64,000 bases of DNA from Tulasnella sp. 424 (taxonomy: Eukaryota; Basidiomycota; Agaricomycetes; Cantharellales; Tulasnellaceae), in NCBI GenBank assembly GCA_019633425.1, contig WSUB01000026.1:1-64000 (forward strand), given 5' to 3'. Each line of letters opens with the position of its first letter. Position 1 is the first letter of the stretch. The notes beneath the pieces were generated by a model, which worked only from the letters and a program-made list of their open reading frames with translations, was not told the origin of the DNA and did no database searches. The translations under genes were made by a program, and so were the position numbers. This document shows positions 53,714 to 63,233 of the stretch, piece by piece.

Positions 53714-53929
53714 TTTCGCCACCTTCTTTCTCTGGGCTATGGACACTCGTATAACTTTATCATATGCATTCTAACTAAGCGTGTATAGACTAGTTAAGGT
53801 GTATGTGAGTGGTGTCGTATGACAGTGTCCCAGATCGAAAAAAAAACCCAAGAAATTCCGGAAAAGCTATATATATCGAAAATGTTGACTCGTAAAACCG
53901 CCGCAAATCTCCGAATCTCCGGAAGCAGT

Positions 53930-54777
53930 TCACAAGCCACCAATCCCAAGATGAAGAGCCAGACGCCCCCGATTACCGTCTAGACTGTCATTGCCTTCTC
54001 GTAGTGAAAGGCCATAATGGTTGAGCCAGGCGATGACCTCAGTCGCAGACATGGCCGCGATTTGCGAACCTGATGCAATCGGGTCATTGTAGCCCTAAGA
54101 ATACTTGAGTGAGCTGATGCAGAGCGAGATTTTACGAGATAATGAGGGATAATAGTGAGATACGTACAGCGGGACTGGTCGAACCATCGACGTTTGGTAT
54201 TGGAGCTAATGGCTGGCCGGCGATGTTGGCAAGGCGGTTGTGCTCCTATCGGACAGACACGGGGATTCAGCGACGGACCTAGTTAGCCGTCCGAAGGTTT
54301 TGGGGCTGTGGTTTCAAGACGGCGTACCCTCAGCCTCTCGAGTTCCTCGAAGTGAATCGCCATCCTCGAATCGTTTTCCACCTCGCGGGTAAAACTGTCC
54401 GTCTGCTCATCGTCATCGTCGTGGGGAATGTTCCCCGCGAGGATGCCTTTCCACTGCGACGAGCTCAGCGGAAGTGAGACGGGAGGTTTGTGGAAGTCGG
54501 CAGTGGGGAGGGAAGTCGATGACGATGGGAGAGCTTGAGCGGAGGTGTCCGCGATGTCGTGTATTTCGTGCTCTTGGTCGCTGTAAACCCGAAACCCAGG
54601 AAATCCAGATTCCGTGTCCGATAATTCATCCGATACTGAGGACGGTGGTGATGGTGGCGATGGTGGCGGATGTTGTAGGGCGGCAGGGGAAGGCGCCATG
54701 GACGGATCGACGGTGAGGAGGGTCGAAACCGGAGTTGGGTCCTCCTCGGGGTCGTCTCCTACTCCGATAATACGCAT
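53930..54777 (-). CDS. orphan three-exon family, member C
   Basis: Exons 54777-54328, 54245-54168 and 54094-53930, all phase 0, give 230 aa. The layout is the same as member B: acidic Ser/Pro-rich start (MRIIGVGDDPEEDPTPVS), SQWKGILAGNIPHDDDD, DSFTREVENDSR, FEELERLR, then exon 2 NRLANIAGQPLAPIPNVDG and exon 3 GYNDPIASGSQIAAMSA, VIAWLNHYGLSL and LALHLGIGGL. Closest to member E at 61636, its counterpart in the segmental duplication. No known domain recognised beyond the weak SAP-like end. Introns are 82 and 73 nt. Confidence 0.8.
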
Positions 54778-55565
54778 AACAGACTCGAGGAAATGATCTG
54801 GTGAGGTCGAAAGAGTTGAGAGATAATGGTGTATTGGATCTTTGATTTAGTCGATTCCCATCCGTCGTATCGGTTCTTGGCGCGCAGGGGGTCCTCAGTA
54901 CTGAAGAGAGCTTCGTTCGGGAGGACATTTCAACGTAGACCGTTGTTTATATACCCCACTTCAATAGCCGAGGTCCCAATCTTTGTTCGGGTTTAGGCGC
55001 ACGCAGGACGCTGTGGCGAGATTGCGGCCGTGAGCATGACTTTTCGGAAATACCGGGTGCGTCACCCTCGTCATCGGTATGAGCCGTGCAATCCACCATA
55101 TTTTGGTGAAGTTGGGTACTCAAGAAAAAATCTTGCTTCTTGAATACATGCCGAGCCAATCACATCTTGGCCGTAAATGAGAAGACTATTCTACACGCAA
55201 CGGCCTCGTTCTAGAATGCCCTCGAACTGACACAGGAGTCAGTGATAACTTCAGGTTGGTCTTTCACCTCCAGCATGAAGCCGTGCGAGCACTGCGGCAC
55301 TGGTCAAATGTGGCAAGGGCCCGAAACCACTAGCCCAATGCGGCCGAACGCAATAGTAACAGCGCTCGCGCGTATACCCCATACTAAAGCAGAACCATTC
55401 TATACCACAACGAGTCGTCAAATATGCATCATGCCTTCATCACATTGTCTCAGATTCTGATCTTCGACCGTCATGATTGGACTCCAAAAACCGCTCGAGA
55501 AGCGGCAACGCGTCACAGCCCGCATCACTTTTCAACCCTCCATTACTTCTCCGCACCATTCACTT
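54778..55565. other. promoter of member C and intergenic
   Basis: It contains the conserved upstream segment of the orphan family (about 54860-55180) with a TATA-like site at about 54942-54953, and sequence from 55424 that is matched at 63110 onward. No plus-strand gene supported. Confidence 0.5.
54942..54953 (-). promoter_or_regulatory. TATA-like box of member C
   Basis: On the minus strand the stretch reads GGGGTATATAAAC, about 165 bp before the ATG at 54777. Similar TATA-like words lie at the same distance before members B, D and E, within conserved flanks. Confidence 0.5.
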
Positions 55566-56690
55566 CTATCGATTTCGCCTCTCTTTTCTCTCCAGGCAGA
55601 TCCCGTCCAAGAACAACCTTCCCATCCCGAATCTCCCAAGGCCCTCGGCTCTGTCGTCCAAGTTCGGTCTGTCGTCAAACTCCCATTGCAATTCGCCACT
55701 AACTCGCTTTGGCAAGTTGTCGGCGGGTATTTCCGACAGTAAGAGGTAGAGCTGATTGTGTGGAGAGTGTTTTCCTCGAACCAAACATGAGGTCGTATTT
55801 AGCATTTGTGATCGGTAAATAAGTCTCAATAGAGAGGCAAGTGATCAGGACTGGCCTCCAGCCACCCCCACACATTCGAAAAGAACGCCGGAGCATTTAC
55901 GATCCAGATCATACCCATCGTTTCCAGGAAGTTGGTATTGTCAAAGACCGACGTCTGTTGGAGGTGGGTGCGGACGGACCACATGAGGCAGAGTGAAACG
56001 CCTATTTTGAGGCAGGTTTACTTTGATTCTGGGAGGTTGGGCAGTTTGAGGGGTTGCAATTGTTTTGGGAAATGTCAAAGAGCACGGGCAAGGACGAAAC
56101 GGGCAATTGGGAAGGTGGCGACGTATCTTCGAGATCGACTATCGTCCCATCTACAGGTGATTGGTATGACAGAGGCGGGAGCATCGGGCAGAGCGGGGAA
56201 GTTCGGCGGATGCGGAGTTCGTGAAGAACGGTTCTGTTCAATCGTCGGAGATAAGCACGATGAGAGCGCCTCCACCAAAGATAAGAGAAACAGGGTGCAT
56301 ATATGGTTTCTTATCGCTTCTCCGAGGGAGCCTTGTTGATTTTCGCCATTTGCTTAGCATCCAGTGAAGCCAGCCTGAAGACCTGAAAGGGGTAGCCCAT
56401 CTAAAACACATGTTATGTCAGTTGGTCCCCAAAAGCCATCATAAAACCAAAGGGCAAGGAGATAACAGATATACGTAACCTGTCCGTTCTGCCAACCCAC
56501 ATTGGATATCGACGCTGGCGTCAGAGAATTCATTTCCGTCGTAGTTAGAATAGAGGTTGTCCAAGTCCATGTCCAAGGCCATTTGCTTCGCCCATGCTCC
56601 ACGGTCCGGGAGCTGTTTCAGGGGGGTTTCAGGGTTGAATTGGCGAGCGCGCAGAAAGCGGCTGGGGTGGAGATTGGATGGTGACTTGCA
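55566..56690 (-). pseudogene. Sec14-like (CRAL-TRIO) gene, broken
   Basis: Minus-strand words in order: SRFLRARQFNPET and AWAKQMALD (CRAL-TRIO N region), DNLYSNYDGNEF, MGYPFQVFRLASLDAKQM, SEKR then a TAA at about 56310 where the family has Tyr, ETIYAP, PVDGTIVDLED, LMWSVRTHLQQ, WIVNAPAFF, GWLEASP and IPADNLPKRVSGEL, FDDRPNLDD. Sec14-like proteins bind and exchange phospholipids between membranes. The normal N-terminus is replaced by kinase-derived DNA (56745-57095), and the stop codon interrupts the frame. I call it a chimeric pseudogene. Confidence 0.72.
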
Positions 56691-56744
56691 GTTGAAGATA
56701 ACATTGAGGGATTTTGGACGGTGGCGCGATTGTTTCCATGGTGG

Positions 56745-57095
56745 GTGGTGGGACAATATGTCAAGCACGGTAGCTCGTTCATAAACCCCTACGAGCTTGG
56801 CGGGAAGTAGATTCTTAAGCATAGTCTCAATCCGCTGCCCGGAAAGGTGGAGAGTAGTTCCCGGTGGTGGAGCTTTTTGAGTGGTCAGCATGAGCCTATC
56901 ACAGGCCCGTCTTGCATCACTACTCACAGCCAGTTCCTTGATCCCTCTCGATTCCGAGGAGCCCCTTTTTTGATCGGACTTGTTCGCATCGGCGGGGCCG
57001 AGGATTGTCGTTGGCCCCGTGGCCAGCCAGAAAAGACTCGACTAGACCACAGCTGGAATCGTTTGAACCGACGGTTGAGCATGGTCAAGTTGAGG
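56745..57095 (-). pseudogene. kinase gene 5' remnant joined to the Sec14-like pseudogene
   Basis: Minus-strand FKRFQLWSSRVFSG matches FKRFRLWVKRVFSG of the kinase gene start. The exon 1 donor follows, then a piece of exon 2 (LSGQRIE for LSGKRVE) and, after an internal deletion, the start of exon 3 (TVLDILSHHP for RVLDKLSHPH). Homology then switches to the Sec14-like sequence. Confidence 0.65.
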
Positions 57096-57370
57096 GACGC
57101 TTGAATGATAGAGAAGGATGTACCAAGGGACGTGTCGGACATGAGAGTGATGAAGGATTGGGCACTTGGAGTCCTTACCTGCGCTTTCCTATGTGCACGA
57201 CTGGTTTAGGTTGGTTGCCGCCTGTCCTCTGGCGACCCGTGTCTCGCGCCAAACTCGTTGAGGTGGCACGGTCCGATTTGCGTAGGCGTAGAGTGTAATA
57301 GTCCTCATATCCTCATCGGAGGAAGGAAGCTGTTGAACGGATGCAACAAACATCGGCCTTAGGTTCACAC

Positions 57371-57508
57371 GTAAGCCCCGGTTCTGGAGCGTTCGAATCG
57401 GAAGATCTCGGAGCGCGAAGCAAGGGTAATCTTCAACTAGGTCCCGTGCACGGATGTGCCTGCCTACCTACCTTTGCTAGAAGCTCGCGCCGGAGCTAAG
57501 GGGCTTAC
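57371..57508. repeat. palindromic repeat, left copy (138 bp)
   Basis: Starts GTAAGCCCC and ends GGGGCTTAC, with secondary inverted words (CTGGAGC near the left, GCCGGAGC near the right). Matched in opposite orientation at 57972-58023 and partly at 29819-29858. Confidence 0.6.
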
Positions 57509-57971
57509 ATCCGAGATACCTGGACAACCCAGCGGTGACCGTTGTTACCTACAGACGTGGCAGAGTACCAAGCGCTCTCGATGATTTCTTCCAACCGTCG
57601 AAATCGTAGCAACGAATTTCGCGTGACTAGGAGTGATGTGGGGCAGAGAATTTCGTCGTGAGATGGCCGGGATGCTCAAAAAATCTGGTCGGAACGAGAG
57701 TTAAGCCAAGTAGAATTTCCATCTTGCGGTGTGGATCAGCTCAACCGCCTTGAACTGCTCCGGGAAGCGATTCATAGGGGGGGTTGGGAGCGTAACTTAC
57801 ATTTAGTATCCTCATATACAAGAACCGATTGCCCCCGATGGAAACGCCGGATGGGTCTGATATAAGCAGGCTCGTTCGTGGGGCATGGGGTAGAACGCCA
57901 ACCGCGGGAATATAAGGGGGCCTGACGTAGCGCTCCACCGAATTCGAACATTAAGAGCTGGGCTTACGGAT

Positions 57972-58023
57972 CTAAGCCCCTTAGCTCCGGTGCGAGCGAA
58001 GGTGCTCCGGAGCAGGGGCTTAC
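57972..58023. repeat. palindromic repeat, right copy (52 bp)
   Basis: Begins CTAAGCCCCTTAGCTCCGG and ends GCTCCGGAGCAGGGGCTTAC, so it could fold into a hairpin. A shorter form of the left copy in reverse orientation. Confidence 0.6.
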
Positions 58024-58086
58024 GTGTGAACCTAATGAAGAGCCACAAATGGGCATAGATTATCGTTGTTGGGGCTCTCTGTCCCC

Positions 58087-58660
58087 AAATCCTTGGACGC
58101 GCCTGACTTGATGAGATTGTGAGGCTAGCAGGTAAGTACCGCATTCAAGACCTCCGAGAACGGGCCGTCTCCAAGTTGGGTGGAGAAGTTCTCCTCGACC
58201 GGACTATCGCTCAGTTGCGAAACCGCTAAAGAATGAGGCTCGGTATTCCAACCCGAAATTATGCGTTCAAGTCATCCAGTTGCATGCTCGCTTCCGCAGT
58301 TCCTCCCTTTCGCCTTCTATGCGCTGGCTACGATGGATTGGGCCGAACGCCCTGAATTGGTGACCTGCTTGGGAAATATTCCTCTGAAGGATCAGTGCAG
58401 TATTTAGCAACGACGAGTAGCACTGAAAGGGTGTTTAACGAGGCGTAGCGCGGCAGCCCGGTGTAGCTCGTGGCTTTGTGCCGAAATCCGCCCCACCATG
58501 TGGAACGACGCTGAAGAGTGATGGGGGAGTCTCATGTTGCATCCTGTAGAGGAGTTAGAGGAACAACTTACCTTTGCTTATCCGACCCTCTGCGGAAACT
58601 GCCAGAGTGCGACCAAATGTCGGACGCAGGCATTCCGAGATAGCCTCGTCCAACGCTGAG
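58087..58660 (+). pseudogene. BTB gene 3' two-thirds, degenerate
   Basis: It follows 50504-51128 of the intact BTB gene almost throughout: the AGGTAAGTACCGCATTCAAG region for AGKYLIQD, CTCAGTTGCGA, CTTCCGCAGTTCCTCCC for LPQFLPL, TACGATGGATTGG for ATKDW, ATGTGGAACGACGCT, then AGGAGTTAGAGGAA and GATAGCCTCGTCCA. Several frameshifts and stops occur. The N-terminal part is absent. It is the counterpart of the 50064 gene in the segmental duplication. Confidence 0.75.
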
Positions 58661-59152
58661 CGGACGTTCCTAGGCTCGGTTCTCAGGCTATTATTGACAT
58701 ATAACCTGCCTCCGCTAGGTAGGAAATATGGAAATAGTCTGAGACTTAAGCTTGTAACGACGCTCGCATGTATGGTAATGTGATAACGACTTGAATTGAA
58801 ACGGTGGTAGCCAAGAATCATGGTAACCGTCCTGTCATGAATGGACCCTTCCGGCGACATGCACTCCGTAGTAACTTGATATAAAATCCTTGCTGATAAT
58901 GTTTTTGTTTTCATGGAAGTTACTGTTTGACCGGTAGGAAGGGCTTTAAATGATCCTCGCGTGTACAGCAATCTACTTAGCAGTCGGGCAGAGGAAGCCC
59001 TCGATATATATGGGCTCGTCAACATATTTGATTAATTTGTGGAATGATTTCAAAGGACACATGTTTATAGTTACGTCACGTGAAAGACAGGAAAGATATT
59101 CGGAAGGATTCAACGGCGGCACCTTTCTCAGCTCCTGGAAATATTAACTCGT
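58661..59152. other. intergenic
   Basis: About 490 bp with no recognisable gene; the duplicated counterpart region is 51129-51977. Confidence 0.4.
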
Positions 59153-60042
59153 TCACCCGCCACGAAAGTCTGAGCCTCCGGAAGCAGTTCGCAAGCTAGA
59201 GATCCCAAGATGAGTAGCTAAAAGCAACCTATTACTGTCTAGACTGCCATTGCCTTCCAGTATTGAAAGGCCATAATGGTCGAGCCATGCGTTGAGCTCA
59301 ACCGCGGACATGACATTGATTTGCGAAACCGACGTAATTGGGCCATTGTAACCCTGGCAAATAACAGGCCTGAATGAGCTGATATCGAGTAAGAATGTAA
59401 GGGATAAAATGAGATTCATACAAGAGGACCTGTCAAGCCGTCCACGTTTGGTATTGGGGCTAACGGCTGACCAGTGATGGTAGCTTGGCGGTTATGCACC
59501 TATCGGACGGGTAAGGGTATTCGGCGACGGATCTAGTTAGCCGTCCGAAAGCTTCCCCGACTTGTGGGGCGGTGGTGTGGGCGGCGTACCCTCAGCCTCT
59601 CCACCTCCTCCAAGTATAGCACCCGCTTCGAAGCGCTTTCCACCGCTCGGGCGAAATTATCCGTCTTCTCGTTGTCTTGGTAATGGTGCAGTAGGTTCGC
59701 CGCGAGAATATCCTTCCACCGCGGCGAGTCCAGTGGAAGTGATACAGGAAGGCTAGGCGAGTTGGGAGTGGGGAGGTAAGATGATGTCGATGGAAAAGCT
59801 GGAGCGGAGTCGTCCGAGACAGCGTGTACGTCATGCTCTTGGTCGTTATAAACCCGGAACCCTAGAAACCCGGGATCCTCGTCCGACGATTCATCCGAAG
59901 CCGAAGACAATGGTGATGGTGGCTCAGACGGCGGGTGTTGTAGGAAGGCGATGGGAGGAGCCATGGGCGGATCGACGTTGAGCGGAGCCAAAACCGGATC
60001 AGGGTCCGCCTCGGGGTAGTCTCCTGTCGCCAGAATATGCAT
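59153..60042 (-). CDS. orphan three-exon family, member D
   Basis: Exons 60042-59590, 59499-59422 and 59353-59153, all phase 0, give 243 aa. Acidic Ser/Pro-rich start (MHILATGDYPEADPDPV), LPLDSPRWKDILA, DNFARAVESASKRV, LEEVERLR, exon 2 NRQATITGQPLAPIPNVDG, exon 3 GYNGPITSVSQINVMSA, VELNAWLDHYGLSI, LLLATHLGI and a 15-residue extension. Closest to member B (51978). Upstream in-frame sequence lacks conservation, so the ATG at 60042 is chosen, matching B and E. Intact despite lying among decayed sequences. Confidence 0.8.
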
Positions 60043-60639
60043 ATCAGACTTGAGGCAATGATCTGATGAGATCGAAAGAGTAGAGAGGTATGGGTTTATC
60101 GAGTCTTGCGTGAAGTCCGTTGCGTTGGCTTTTGGCGCGCAGAGGGTCCCAAGCGAGCTTTCGTTCGGGAGGGCATTCGAACGTAGACCGTGTACATATA
60201 CCCTCTTATATGCACTATCTATCTCTAATTCGGGCTTGGGATGCTGCAGCAGAATTGCAACCGCTGGCGGGCCTTCTTCCAAATACCGGGAGCGTCATAC
60301 ATGTCGTCGGTATGAGCTTGTTTGTTGCTGTTGTATACTCGAACAATGCTTCGTATAGAAGCCAAGCCAATCACATCCGGGCCGTTACTGAAAACTTTCC
60401 ACGGGGAACGGCCTCACATTAGCATCTCTGTGAGTCACACTGACGTGCATGAAGACGTCAGCTCTGACTTCGGGTTCGGTCAGGCACCAAGTCCTGAGAT
60501 TTCTAGCATCCAATTAAGGTCTTTCCAAAGCAATCCCTATCAATCATCCTTGAAAGGGCCCAAAAAAAGTCCCAAGAAGCGCGGACTGTCGTGTGTTTGT
60601 CAAGTTGGTCATTAATGTCGGGGCAAGAAACCGTGCGAA
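60043..60639. other. promoter of member D and duplicated flank
   Basis: It matches 52841-53500 (upstream of member B), including a TATA-like stretch near 60195 and the CCAATCACATCCGGGCCGT word (about 60368 and 53175). No gene. Confidence 0.5.
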
Positions 60640-61090
60640 CGACGCGCCACTGGTCGCATCCGGTAAGGCCCGGCACGCTTGCCGGCCAAACGGCAGCTAG
60701 TAGCACGCCGAGACCGGTCGCCCTGGGGATTGGCGTCATTCATTGGTTCCGCTGGTTGGTCGAGCAGACCTTCTCTTCCTTTGTTAGCCTCCGTTAAAAG
60801 GGCCGAGCCAAAGTCCGTGATAAGGTGGGACAAGAAGAGTTGACGAAAATATTCAGCTAAGGAATCGCTCAGTTAGAATGCTCCGTCGGAGACACTGAGG
60901 ACCAAAGCGCACCGATTTTAGATCACCAAGGCAGATTGGGGGTTGCCGACTACGCAGATACTCGGTTCCGGAGGCCATATTTCTAATTTAGCAATGGGCA
61001 CGGCTGTCAGCCCTTTTCGAGCACCTGGTACCAACCACATTTAGTATCTACTAATGACAGCTGCTCGGGGATATCCCATTCGCCGATGCA
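60640..61090 (-). pseudogene. kinase domain remnant
   Basis: It corresponds to 47340-47710 of the kinase-TPR gene. In the minus-strand frame it reads LITDFGSALL and later QPAEPMNDANPQGDRS, matching VITDFSSARV and QPAEPTNDPNLQGDRS. Upstream, the exon 3 and 4 regions are recognisable only as DNA. Flanking kinase parts and all TPRs are missing. This copy has DFG where the intact gene has DFS. Confidence 0.7.
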
Positions 61091-61635
61091 CCGCACGTCT
61101 CGACAATGAAGGAGGGATGTTTTGAGGTGGTCAAAGGGGTGGTTAACCATTTCTAAGTCATTGTATATCCACCTTTTCATAGTTAATAGCGGCTATGAGC
61201 TCCTTGGGAAAGGTTGCTCTAGTTTGGGCCTGGACCAGACCGCATTGGCGAGCACTCCCCGCCCTTCTAATATGGACACCAAGTGAGGGTAGTTTACCTT
61301 CCTGTACTTGACACGAACCTCCTAGTATTCGTTTTCCCTTGTAATATCGACATGCTATAGTACAACGGCACCATAGTCGACCACCGGAAACTGCACGTCC
61401 GCCTCCTTGGAGCTCAAAAATGATCAGGTTTGGTGGGGTTTCGCCACCTTATTTCTCTGGGCTATGTGGCGTTCATATAAGATTAATAGTATGTATTCTA
61501 GCTAAGCGTATATATGCTAGTTAAGGTGTAGTGAGCGGTGTTGTGTCATGACGTCCCAGATCGGGAAAAAACAACACAAGAAATTCCGGAACAGTTATAT
61601 CATCCAATTCTGAAAATGTTGGCTCGTTCACAAGT
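61091..61635. other. intergenic, duplicated flank
   Basis: It matches 53560-53929 (for example the TTGGAGCTCAAAAATGATCA word at about 61410 and 53674). No gene. Confidence 0.5.
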
Positions 61636-62463
61636 TCACCGACCACTAATCCCAAGATGAATAGCCAGACGCCACCGATTGCTGTCTATACCGTCATTGC
61701 CTTCGAGTAGTGGAAGGCCATAATGGCCGAGCCAGGCGATGAGGTCAGCTGCAGACATGGCCGCGATTTGCGAACCTGATGCAATCGGGTCATTGTAGCC
61801 CTAAAAATGAAAAACCCAGCTTGAGTCAGCTGATATAAACGAGGTGATAGTGAGATACGTACAACGGGACGGGTCGAACCATCCACGTTTGGTATTGGAG
61901 CTAATGGCTGGCCGGCGATGTTGGCAAGCCGGTTGTGCTCCTATCGGACAGACACGTGGATTCAGCGACGGACCTGGTTAGCCGTCCGAAAGTTTCGGGG
62001 CGGTGGTTTCAGGGCGGCGTACCCTCAGCCTCTCGAGTTCCGCTAAGTGAAGCACCCTCCTCGAATCGTTTTCCACCTCACGGGCGAAACTGTCCACCTT
62101 ATCATGGTCATCGTCGTGGGGGATGTTCGCCGCGAGGATGTCCTTCCACTGCAGTGAGTCCAGCGGAAGTGAGACGGGAGGTTTGTGTGAGTTCGCAGTG
62201 GGGATGCAAGTCGATGATGATGGGAGAGCTTGAGCAGAGGTATCCGAGACGTCGCGTATTTCGTGCTCTTGGTCTCTGGAAACCGGACACCCAGGAAATC
62301 CAGATTCAGTGCCCGACGGTTCATCCGGGACTGGAGACGGTGGCGATGGTGGCGGATGTTGTAGGACTGCAGGGGAAGGCGCTGTGGACGGATCGACGGC
62401 AAGTAGGTCCCAAACGGGGATAGGGCCCATTTCGGGGTCGTCTACTCCCACTGGAATATGCAT
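61636..62463 (-). CDS. orphan three-exon family, member E
   Basis: Exons 62463-62023, 61940-61863 and 61800-61636, all phase 0, give 227 aa. Acidic Ser/Pro-rich start (MHIPVGVDDPEMGPIPV), LPLDSLQWKDILAANIPHDD, DSFAREVENDSRRV, LAELERLR, exon 2 NRLANIAGQPLAPIPNVDG, exon 3 GYNDPIASGSQIAAMSA, LIAWLGHYGLPL and LAIHLGISGR. Closest to member C (53930). The open frame extends upstream of 62463 but is not conserved. Introns are 82 and 62 nt. Confidence 0.8.
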
Positions 62464-63233
62464 ATCAAACTCGAGGCAATAGTCTGGTGAGATCGAAAGA
62501 GTTGAAAGATATTGGTTTATCGAGTCTTGGATAGAGTCCGTTCCCGTCCGTCGTATTGGTTCTTGGTGCGCAGAGGGTCTCGGGTCGACTGAAGCGAGCT
62601 TCGTTCGGGAGGATATTCTAACGTAGACCGTTATGTATATACCCCACTTCAATACCCGTAGTACGAATCTCTCGCTTGGGTTTCGGGCACCCAGGTCGCC
62701 GCGGCAAAATTGCAGCCACCGGCATGCCTTTTCGGAAATCCCGAGCGCGTCACACATGCAGTCGGTATGAGCCGTGCAAGCCATCATCTGCCATTGTGTA
62801 CTCGAGCAATATTGATACTTCGTAAATACTAGCCGAGCCAATCACATTCTGGCAGTCAATGAGAAGACTATTCCACCTGGAACGGCTTCACGCTAGAATG
62901 CACTCGCACTGAAACGGAGTCAGTGATAACTTCAGGTTAGTCGTTTACATCGAGCAGGAAACCGTGCGAGCAATGCGCCACTGGTCAAATGTGGTAAGGG
63001 CCCGACACCACCAGCCGGGTGCAGTCGAATGTCAACGAGGAGCAGCTCTAGTGTGTATTTACCATACGAAACAGAATTAATTTATATCGCAAGAGTTGCA
63101 AGATAAGCATCATTCCTTATCAAATTCGCTCAAATTCCGATTTTCGACCGTCATGAATGGAATCCAAAAACCGCTCAGGAAACGCCAACGCGTCACAGCC
63201 CGCATCACTTTCAAGACACTATCACCGCACCAC
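62464..63233. other. promoter of member E and intergenic
   Basis: It matches 54778-55560, including the TATA-like site near 62632-62643. No gene; open frames on the plus strand from 63096 are matched in non-coding fashion at 55424. Confidence 0.5.

Larger units (their letters stand above)
52841..53929. other. intergenic: promoter of member B, kinase remnant, poly-G tract
   Basis: Just upstream of member B lies a TATA-like TATATATAC stretch (about 52987) in a segment conserved before all four family genes. A short kinase remnant lies at 53515-53610 and a run of about 15 G near 53699-53713. No intact gene. Confidence 0.5.
49500..57100. repeat. segmental duplication, left copy
   Basis: Order of parts: BTB flank and gene, orphan member B, short kinase remnant, orphan member C, Sec14-like pseudogene. 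The same order recurs at 57600-64000. Offsets between matching points range from about 7.2 to 8.0 kb, so insertions and deletions followed the duplication. Confidence 0.75.
57362..58032. mobile_element. possible 671-bp MITE with 18-bp perfect inverted ends and TA duplication
   Basis: GGTTCACACGTAAGCCCC at 57362-57379 is the exact reverse complement of 58015-58032. TA lies immediately outside both ends (57360-57361 and 58033-58034), as left by Tc1/mariner-type insertion. No transposase frame lies inside. Because the interior also contains older duplicated DNA, two smaller opposed copies (57371-57508 and 57972-58023) are an alternative reading. Confidence 0.5.
57096..58086. other. decayed duplicate DNA with MITE-like elements
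   Basis: 57096-57300 resembles the kinase promoter at 48359-48550, and 57600-57780 resembles 49565-49740. Two palindromic elements (57371-57508 and 57972-58023) lie here in opposite orientation. No gene. Confidence 0.55.

Noticed and set aside
54600..54750. GGTGATGGTGGCGATGG-like runs as a microsatellite
   Set aside because: They encode the Ser/Pro-rich part of orphan member C on the minus strand and are explained by coding bias.
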